A stretch of DNA of 64,000 bases from Denticeps clupeoides. Taxonomy: Eukaryota; Chordata; Actinopteri; Clupeiformes; Denticipitidae. Shown here piece by piece: positions 56,298 to 64,000 of this stretch. Position 1 is the first letter of the stretch, and each line of letters starts with the position of its first letter. The notes under the pieces were generated by a model. The model did no database searches. It saw nothing but the letters and a program-made list of their open reading frames with translations, and had not been told where the DNA came from. The stretch lies in assembly GCF_900700375.1 (NCBI RefSeq), contig NW_021629779.1, positions 1 through 64,000 on the forward strand. Direction: 5' to 3'. A program made the position numbers and the translations under genes.

Positions 56298-57336
56298 AGA
56301 GGACTCCTCCTTGCCTCTGAAGGTGGGTTCCTACGTTCTGATTGGGGTGGGGTCTCTCACCCTGCTAATGGGATTCCTGGGTTGTCTGGGGGCTATCTAC
56401 GAGATCCGCTGCCTGCTGGCACTGGTGAGACTCAGACACACACACACGCATACACACCACACACACACACACACACGCACACACACGCATGCGCATACAC
56501 ACACACACACACACACACTCACACTCACACGCATGTGCGCACACACACACATACACACACGCACACACACGCATACACACTCACACGCATGCACACTCAC
56601 ACACACACACACCCACACTCACACGCATGCGCACAACACACACACTCACACACACACACACACACACACGCACACCACACACGCACACTCACACGCATGC
56701 GCGCACACACACTCCACACACACCACACACTCCACACACACCACACACACACACACTCACACTCACACGCATGTGCGCACACACACACATACACACACGC
56801 ACACACACGCATACACACTCACACGCATGCACACTCACACACACACACCACACACTCACACGCATGCGCACACACACACACACTCACACCACACACACAC
56901 ACACACGCACACACACACGCACACTCACACGCATGCGCGCACACACACACACACTCACACACACACACGCACACACACTCTCTTTCACTCCTCTCTCCCT
57001 TTCAGTATTTCAGCTGCCTGCTGCTGGTTCTTCTGGCCCAAGTAGCCACTGCTGTACTCATCTACTTCCAGCGGGATGTGGTGAGTGTGTCAGTGTGTGT
57101 TTGCCGCTGATTACTGTTCACATTAAGAGATAATAAATAAGGTCAGTTTAAAAAACAGATGTACAGACCTTGAGGAGTGTGTGTGTGTGTGTGTGTGCAC
57201 GCCTGCATGACTGGATGTGTATGTGCTGTTTGGGTCGTGACGAGTGTGTTTACGTCTGCAGAGTAACACTGATACAGTGCAGCTGTGCACACAGGGACAT
57301 TCTACTCTGGACAACAGATGTAGTCTGTGTGTCCCC

Positions 57337-57383
<47 letters not shown>

Positions 57384-58932
57384 TGTGACTCAGCAGCGCC
57401 CCTACTGGTGACTGCATCTGTCCACTGTGAGTTGGTGGCTGTATGTTGTGTTCAGGAGGAAAAGAGAGAACCTGAAGAGAACAGGAAGAGACTGTCAGGT
57501 GACAGGAAGCAGAAATTCACTGTGTAACACACACATAAATTGCAGTAAATCAGCAGTACTGTTCTGCAAATGCAGGGTTCTGGTCAAAATATGTTTATTC
57601 ATTCATTTTGGTATGGAGGTGTTGTTACCAGTGTGGAACATCTGCAGGTTCTCCGTTCATGTTGGTTTCTGGTATTATCCAGAATATCAGGATCCAGCAG
57701 AAGATCATATGAAAGTGTTATGACCCCTGAGGCATTTTACTGCGTATCATACTGTGACAAATAAAATCTGAATCTGAATTTGAGATGCTCTGAAGATGCA
57801 CTCAGGGTCCAGACTGTCTCCGCTTCATCATCTGCTTGCAGCTCCGGAGTGAAGATGACCAACATTGTGACCAAATTAGTGGAGCACTACCCCGGGGAGA
57901 ACAAGACCACGGAGCAGGCGTGGGACTACATCCAGAGAAACCGTGAGTCCTGGTCCAAACATCTTCACCCAACACCAACACAACATCTGATTTATTCTCC
58001 GGATGGAAGGTTCCATCCTGACTCATCCAAAGTGCATCTGAAGAATTTTGTTCATCTTTCAGCTCCTTGTAATTTGACAGGTGGAACTTCTTGACTGGTT
58101 GGGCACCGAGACTGATGGAATGCTTGCAGTTTTTGGCAGACCTCTGACTGCGCCGCTGGTGCTGCTCTCGCCTGGCAGGTGCAGTGCTGTGGGTGGACTG
58201 GGAGTGTGGACTGGATCCAGAACCCGGTGGTGGTGAACAGCTCTCTGATGCTGTACCCCTGCTCCTGTCGAAACACGTCCCACCGCCGACAACAACGCCA
58301 CCGACAGCGGCTTCTGTGAGGCCAAGTCCCCCGACTGGCCCATCTATGAGCAGGTGATCAAAGCGACCAATCACAGAGTAGCTCTCAGCAGCACAGAGGT
58401 ATGAGCAGATTGTCACATCTCTTCTCAGCGATGCAGGAATGTGACTGTGACATGTGTCTTCGTCATAAATTAGAACGCTTATTTAAACCGGCCCGTCCAC
58501 CGCGGGAACTGCAGAGTGACATTCAGGCGTGTCACAATCCAGCTAAACCGTCACCCTGTCGTCTCCTCAGGGCTGCATGCTGAGCGTGGAGAGCTGGCTC
58601 TTCACCAACTACGGCGTGATCCTGGGCGTCTGCCTGGGCGTGGCCGTGATCGAGGTACAGTATGTAGCACGGCGAGGGGCCTGGGTGGGTTTTCTGGTAA
58701 AATACCCTGCTTTTGATGGCGCCAGATCGCAGTTCCCGAGTTGGCCACTGGAGGGGAGCAGTGTCCTGATCTGATTGGCTGCTGGTTGTGAAATTCGGGG
58801 GAAACCAGACTGTACCGTGGCTAACAACCTGCTTCTCCTGTGGCTTCTCAACAGCTGCTCGCCATGATCCTCTCTATGGGCCTGTGCAAGAGTGTCCACC
58901 AGGAGGAGTACACCAAAGTTCCGAGATACTGA
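50655..58932 (+). CDS. cd82: Tetraspanin CD82 (KAI1-like)
   Basis: A four-pass plasma-membrane organiser; in mammals it is a metastasis suppressor and immune co-receptor. Exons: 50655-50717, 51749-51821, 56300-56424, 57006-57080, ~57842-57942, 58179-58353, 58571-58654 and 58855-58932. TM1 is [22 protein letters not shown]2 is [22 protein letters not shown]3 is [20 protein letters not shown] and TM4 is [21 protein letters not shown]. The large loop has [26 protein letters not shown]. The C-terminus EEYTKVPRY ends like human CD82 (SKVPKY). Length would be about 265 aa. The large-loop exons (57842 and 58179) do not keep one frame: conserved peptides switch frame about three times by single bases. 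This suggests consensus errors or a decaying gene. The other exons are exact. Confidence 0.92.
51505..51670 (-). mobile_element. Family B SINE in cd82 intron
   Basis: Reverse-strand element with TGTCCTCTGTATTTAACCG, GACCTTCATCAAGGGGACC and a degraded head, located just before exon 2. Confidence 0.8.
52455..55085. repeat. Composite 15-bp / 20-bp GC-rich minisatellite in cd82 intron 2
   Basis: Two related units share GTCGAGGGCC: a 15-bp form (GTCGAGGGCCGCTGT) and a 20-bp form (GTCGAGGGCCCCCGCGTCGT). Blocks of each alternate, with 15-bp blocks restarting near 53440, 53955 and 54505. That gives a higher-order period of roughly 515-550 bp. It is very CpG-rich and free of stops in several frames; it is not coding. 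Confidence 0.95.
55553..55785 (-). mobile_element. Family B SINE in cd82 intron 2
   Basis: Full-length reverse-strand element: AAGTGATTGTCACATGTGAT end, GGCGCCCGGGGAGCAGTGTG body, and head near 55740-55785. Confidence 0.85.
56430..56985. repeat. (CA)n-rich array with ACGCATGCGC modules
   Basis: Interrupted CA repeat in cd82 intron 3. A longer unit with CACACGCATGTGCGCACACA occurs near 56530 and again near 56770, so part of the array was duplicated. Confidence 0.9.
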
Positions 58933-58949
58933 GGGCAACACGGGCACAC

Positions 58950-58989
<40 letters not shown>

Positions 58990-60165
58990 GGAACAAGACC
59001 ACTCTATTGGACGCCCTTCAATCCATCCATGAAGCCCCAGAGCAGTGTCACTGTACAGCACACTACCCCACAACACCATGAACATGGTGGGCCTGTGTAA
59101 CGAGAGACAATAACTCTCTCTAACACACCCCCACACACACACACACACACACACACACTCAGCTTTGTTCTTCTTTGGTTCTGGTTATCAGGAAATGAGT
59201 TGGAAGAGAATTAGAGAAGGTACAGGTGTCTGTAGCGGGAATGCAGTGTGGGTTGCAGGGTCAGGGGTCAGGGGTCAGGGGGGAGGACATTGACGCTCCT
59301 TCCTGGCTGCACCAAACACTAGCAGCACCTTGCAGGGACCCAGGATGATTACAGAGTGTCTGTCACAGCACTCCTCAGAAAGAAGCATATAAACATCGTC
59401 CCAACAGAGCTGATGCAGAGTGTGTGTGTGTGAGAGTGTGTGTGTTGGGGGACTTCCTGCTTAGGAGGGAAATGTCAGTATTTTGAAGGGAAGTCCAGAT
59501 TAATCCCCCTGACCTCGTTTAACTCGGAATCTCGTGACCCCTAACCAGACTGTGAAGATCGATCACTCCTACAGAAGTAAGCTGACCTCATACACGCATT
59601 TACACATTTTTAACGTTTTTTTAACACCTTTAGTACATTTTGTAATGTAAATGTAAAATGGGAAAATGTCGCAGTTCTCTTACGTTTTTTTATATGTGTG
59701 TGTGGAATAATTCTGAAGCTTTTCAGAAGAGTAAAAACTTGTATGGATGTTTGTTACAATAAAAAAATCTCACCCCTGTATCACTGCTGATTTCATCCTT
59801 AATAAAACGGAATTAAAGATATTAGTTAGTGTCACGGCTGCCAAGACGACGGAGGGAAAGGCCTCCCGGAAGCGGAAAGATACACCCTTTGCCGATTTTC
59901 AGTGATGCTGATTTTGGATTCTCTCTCTGGGGGTGTTACCAAACCCCTCTTCTGCCCCTGACCAAGTCCCGGTCTTCAGTCCCTGCCCGGGGACTCCAGC
60001 GAAGACAGTTTCCCGCTCGTGATACAGAGCGTCCAGTCATGTGTCCAGTCTTTATATTTATCATGTATTATCAACGCATGAAGAAGTCCTGAAGCAGGAA
60101 AGGTGACCTCTCATGAAGGTATGAAGGTTTAGGATTAGAAACGTCCTTTTTTATGTGGCCGTGGG
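58933..60165 (+). other. cd82 3' UTR and downstream region
   Basis: CA runs lie at 58952-58987 and 59130-59157. The first AATAAA I see is at 59758-59763, about 830 bp after the stop, and is a candidate polyadenylation signal. I find no other gene. Confidence 0.5.
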
Positions 60166-60412
60166 GACAGCGGTGGCCCAGCGGTTATGGAAGCGGCCCC
60201 GTAATCAGAAGGTTCAGGGTTCGAATCCAGAGCCGCCAAGGTGCCACTGAGCTCCCCTTGATGAAGGTCCCGTCCCCACACACTGGTCTCCGGGTGCTGT
60301 CATGGTGCCCACTGTCACCAAGGGTGACGGTTAAAGACAGAGGACACGTGTCACCGTGTGCTGTGCTGCTGTGTCTCACAATGACAATCACGTCACTTTC
60401 ACTTCACACACA
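60166..60412 (+). mobile_element. Family B SINE, full length
   Basis: Head GTGGCCCAGCGGTTATGGAA and GGGTTCGAATCC, body CCCGTCCCCACACACTGG, end CAATGACAATCACGTCACTT. Confidence 0.87.
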
Positions 60413-61954
60413 CATTACTCAAGGGCCCCACAAAGATGTGTGTGTTGTGTGCTTTTCTTCTGAATATCTTGTACATCGTCCACCAGCAGGTCCGAGAAGC
60501 CCTGTCAGAGGTCATGGTCCCTTGATCTGTGGTTTCCTTGGTGGGTGGATGAAGATATTTTAGGTGGAGTGTTCAGAAACTTTTTGATGCTGTCCTGGGT
60601 GACACTTGATAGTTTGTTCGTGGTTTTGATGTTGTGACAGAACAAGGACGGGACACAACGTGGACACGTTCATACTGGTTCTAGCAGGTGCTCTGGGGAC
60701 TCGTGAAGAAGCCACCTGTATTTCTGTAACCACCATGTTAACATGTCACAGCAGCAGGATGAAGAAGAAGATACAGCCACACGGCTGTCATTCAGACCTG
60801 AACACAATCAAATTCATCATCATTCTTATAAAATGATCCCCAGAGAGGTGATGAGGAGCAGCAGGAGGTCTGCTGTGGTGCCATTATCTTCACTGTTAAT
60901 ATACCACAGTGATTCTTATTGTCATAGACAAGAAATGGTGTGGAGAACTGAGAGACCTGCAGCCATCTGGTGGAGAGACGTGGAGCTGGGGTAGCACAGC
61001 CAAGGTGTAGCTGTGTAGTGACTGTGTGTGTGTGTCTATGTGTATTAGTGACTGTGTGTGTGTTAGTGACTGTGTGTGTGTATATGTATGTTAGTGATTG
61101 TGTGTTGTGTGTGTGTGTATTAGTGACTGTGTGTGTTAGTGACTTTCTGTGTGTGTATTAGTGACTGTGTGTGTTAGTGACTTTCTGTGTGTGTATTAGT
61201 GACTGTGTGTGTTAGTGACTGTGTGTGTGTCTATGTATGTGTTGTGTGTGTGTATTAGTGACTGTGTGTGTGTGTGTGTGTGTGTAAAGTATTACTCCTT
61301 ATTATTTCATTATACCTGTTCCTAATGAACTGGAGAGTTAATAACGAGTATTATGCTGTATTTATAAATGTGCGGAGCAGCTGTGGTGCTACTGGCTGAA
61401 ATCCCTCGATAGGGGCGTGGCCTGTCAGAGTCTAGCCCCACCCGGGGTGTGTCGAAGCACGCGGAGATGAGAGGAGAGAGGAGTAGAGCAGAGAACAGCA
61501 GAGAGGAGTGGAGGAACGGAGGAACGGAGGAACGTAGTGGAGACCTGCTGGTGAGTTTCAGCTTTACATGCTTCATGTGTCCATTGTCAGTAAAAACTGT
61601 GACATTTTACAGACTTGAATCACAATTTGGTGGTAAGTGAAAAATTTGAAACGGATTTCAGAAAGCTTTATTCATGGCAGAACTTTATTGTGCATGATAT
61701 TTACTCAAATTTATTTTGTGTTGAGCCATGAACTTTATTTCTGGATCGCAAGGTCACCTCCAGAAACGCAATTTAATCACATTGTCATGGTTCATTAGCA
61801 GGAGGGAGCATTTTCCTTCCTCACCTCCATCTCCATCATCTCAGAAACATCCAGCCTGTCTGTCTGTCACGGTGAGATGTTGGTTCAGTGGGACCTGCCA
61901 AGCCCTCCAGACATCTACAGACACAAACAGACTGAATGAACCAACAAGTCTCAT

Positions 61955-61991
<37 letters not shown>

Positions 61992-62559
61992 AGTGTTAGC
62001 ACTTCATGGAATTGTCTCAATCCAGCAGATTTAGTCCATTACACACCCACTGAGTGTGTGTAGAGCCCTCGCCTCACTCTCATCCTCTTTCTTCCTCACC
62101 TCCACCTTCTGCTCCGTTTCCTTGTTTTGTTGTGGACGTAGGAACAGTAGTAAAATGATGATTCTGTTTAAAGGGAACTTGATGGAACAGGATGAAAGTG
62201 ACCAGGAGGTGTGTATCTGGGCCAGCTGTAGGTCTTTATAGTAAATTTGTATGGGGTAGTGTGTGTTGACACTGATGGTGTGTATGCAAGAGTGTGTTGG
62301 GTGGAACCACACATGAGTACAACGTTCCCAGTTACCTGTAGTCAAAGTTTAAGTCCACTTATTGTCTTCTCACTATACACAAGTACACACAACGTTGTGA
62401 AGCTTTGGAGATTCATAGGGTGCAAAAAGACACAGTGCAAATGAAATAACTCAAAAACATGACAATGGACATTGTGCATTGACCTATAAAATAGTGCAGG
62501 TCGAGACAAATTAGAGAAACCAGGCAGAAAAGTAGCAGCAATATGACAATATATCAGTG
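60413..62559. other. Intergenic; TG repeats and a possible 5' exon
   Basis: Interrupted (TG)n with TATTAGTGACTG modules spans 61020-61290. A purine-rich segment of repeated GGAACGGA, 61440-61550, ends in CTGCTG|GTGAGT and could be a first non-coding exon of the gene whose coding exon appears at 63905. That link is a guess. A CA run lies at about 61955-61985. Confidence 0.4.
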
Positions 62560-62932
62560 TGGGGATGTATTTAGTATATAGTGTATGTGGTATATGATCT
62601 ACTATGATAATAATGGTAATAGTAGTGATATGACAGTATATTGGTGTGTGGATGTATTTAGTATATAGTGTATATGGTATATGATCTACTATGATAATAA
62701 TGGTAATAGTAGTGATATGACAGTATATCAGTGTGTGGATGTATTTAGTATATAGTGTATATGGTATATGATATACTATGATAATAATGTCAGTAGTAGT
62801 GATATGACAGTATATCAGTGTTTGGATGTATTCAGTATAAAGTGTATATGGTATATGATATACTATGGTAATAATGGTAATAGTAGTGATATGACAGTAT
62901 ATCAGTGTGTGGATGTATTTAGTATATAGTGC
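62560..62932. repeat. ~87-bp tandem repeat, about four copies
   Basis: AT-rich units containing GATATGACAGTATATCAGTG and GGATGTATTTAGTATATAG recur at 78-87-bp spacing. Confidence 0.88.
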
Positions 62933-62933
62933 C

Positions 62934-63045
62934 ATCCCCACACACTGCTCCCCGGGCGCCTGTCATGGTGCACACTGTCACCAAGGGTGACGGTTAAATT
63001 TCACTTTGTCACCATGTGCTGTGCTTCACAATCACTTCACTTTCC
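62934..63045 (+). mobile_element. Family B SINE, 3' part only
   Basis: Starts within the body (CCCACACACTGCTCCCCGGG) directly after the tandem repeat and ends with CAATCACTTCACTTTCC. The tRNA-like head is absent. Confidence 0.8.
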
Positions 63046-63282
63046 ATTAAGTATAAATTCATAAACTGCACATATTTTGAAAGCATCTAGTGCTGTAAAG
63101 GTTTAAAACACCTCAGAATTACACCAATACACAATTACAAATCCTGCAGCATTGTAGTGTTGACCCAGGGCTGTATGGAGGTACAAGGGTTTGAGGGGTC
63201 AGGGGTCACTCACAGTATTAGTTCTAATGAATTGTGGATCTATTTTACCCATGAGCACTTTCAGCTTCCGCTCACCCAACTA

Positions 63283-63482
63283 AAGTGAAGTGATTGTCAC
63301 ATGTGATACACAGCAGCACAGCACACGGTGCACACAGTGAGTGAGCAGTGGGCACCATGACAGGCGCCCGGGGGGGCAGTGTGTGGGGACGGGACCTTCA
63401 TCAAGGGGACGGATCGGGATTCGAACCCACAACCTTCTGATTACGGGGCCGCTTCCTTAACCGCTTGGCCACCACTGACCCA
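63283..63482 (-). mobile_element. Family B SINE
   Basis: Reverse-strand element from GAAGTGATTGTCACATGTG to a head near 63480, with part of the TTTAACC segment deleted. Confidence 0.83.
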
Positions 63483-63904
63483 GCTTGACCACCTCTGCGA
63501 TCTCCATGGCAACAGATGAATGAGAGAGTCGGCCTTCTGGATCATTCCGCGTCATTTTCATGTTAGTTGAATTCTTCTGTAACGATCGAGCCAGCGGCAG
63601 AAGAGGAAGCAGATGGCAGCAGATCCTGATCTGGTTTACTGTGTGCCAGGGGAAACGGGGGCATCGATCGCGTCTCCCACCACTGCCGCTGGTCTCTGGG
63701 AGCCGCGTGCTAGTTTCAGGCTCCACCAGATCCTCCAACCTGGCAACCTGGCCAGGACCAATCAGAAGGGGCCAGGCTGTCAGAGGCTCTTTCTGGGCTT
63801 GAAGGCTGTGTGTGTGTGTGTGTGTGTTGGGAAATGGCTGACCTTTTACAGCTGATGCTCTGTACCCTTTTTCTCATTCCTCTGAGATTCTCTGTCTCTT
63901 TCAG

Positions 63905-64000
63905 CCGGAACTCAAGCCGAGTCGGGGCGTCTTCATCTGTTCCCCAGATACCCCCAGTCCCAGTTTAAAGCTGGGTGACATTTTCACAAGAAAGGACATC
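63905..64000 (+). CDS. Candidate coding exon of an unidentified gene, cut by window end
   Basis: A pyrimidine-rich acceptor (TCTGTCTCTTTCAG) is followed by 96 nt that are open in only one frame. That frame gives PELKPSRGVFICSPDTPSPS and then LKLGDIFTRKDI up to the edge. The sharp splice site and single open frame suggest a real exon. I do not recognise the protein. Upstream exons are not identified; 61440-61550 is one possibility. Confidence 0.45.

Noticed and set aside
56169-57133. His/Thr-rich frames over the CA array
   Set aside because: Simple-sequence translation overlapping genuine cd82 exons 3 and 4.

Overview
The window is vertebrate, and almost certainly teleost, genomic DNA. Its genes are split into short exons with GT-AG introns. 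CA/TG microsatellites are very dense, two tRNA-derived SINE families occur many times, and a Tc1-like transposon remnant is present. The species cannot be named from sequence alone. The SINE types resemble those I associate with clupeiform and other otomorph fishes, which is recollection and not a measurement.

Layout. (1) 1-14428 and 22695-35738 are the two arms of a large inverted duplication. Each arm carries the histone H4K20 methyltransferase gene kmt5b (minus strand on the left, plus strand on the right) with its 3' flank. The flank holds a 42-bp minisatellite, and one intron holds a 48-bp minisatellite grown from the inside of a SINE. (2) The unique spacer 14429-22194 holds the first two coding exons of the left kmt5b. 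It also holds a head-to-head pair of MHC genes (beta-type 18158-19198 minus; alpha-type 19278-20765 plus), a tRNA-Gln gene, and the 5' end of an unidentified gene that runs into an exactly 500-N scaffold gap (22195-22694). (3) 35739-64000 holds tp53i11 (38361-41379), a 5.3-kb 32-bp minisatellite, the tetraspanin gene cd82 (50655-58932), and the beginning of another gene at the right edge.

The most notable content is the MHC pair. Both genes reconstruct perfectly in frame (251 and 263 aa) with class II-type domain organisation. The immunoglobulin domain of the alpha chain, however, looks far more like beta-2-microglobulin than like a class II alpha-2 domain. This combination is the published hallmark of the W-category of MHC molecules. 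The two start codons are only 79 bp apart, and that shared promoter contains a textbook interferon-stimulated response element.

The left kmt5b is intact across nine coding exons (699 aa, with a 20-nt microexon in the SET core). The right copy lacks exons 1-2, is cut by the gap, and has lost one T in the catalytic core. One SINE is present in the left arm and cleanly absent from the right arm. Minisatellite copy number also differs between the arms. Together with the placeholder gap exactly at the arm boundary, this suggests that two haplotypes may have been scaffolded as an inverted repeat. A real palindrome cannot be excluded from sequence alone.
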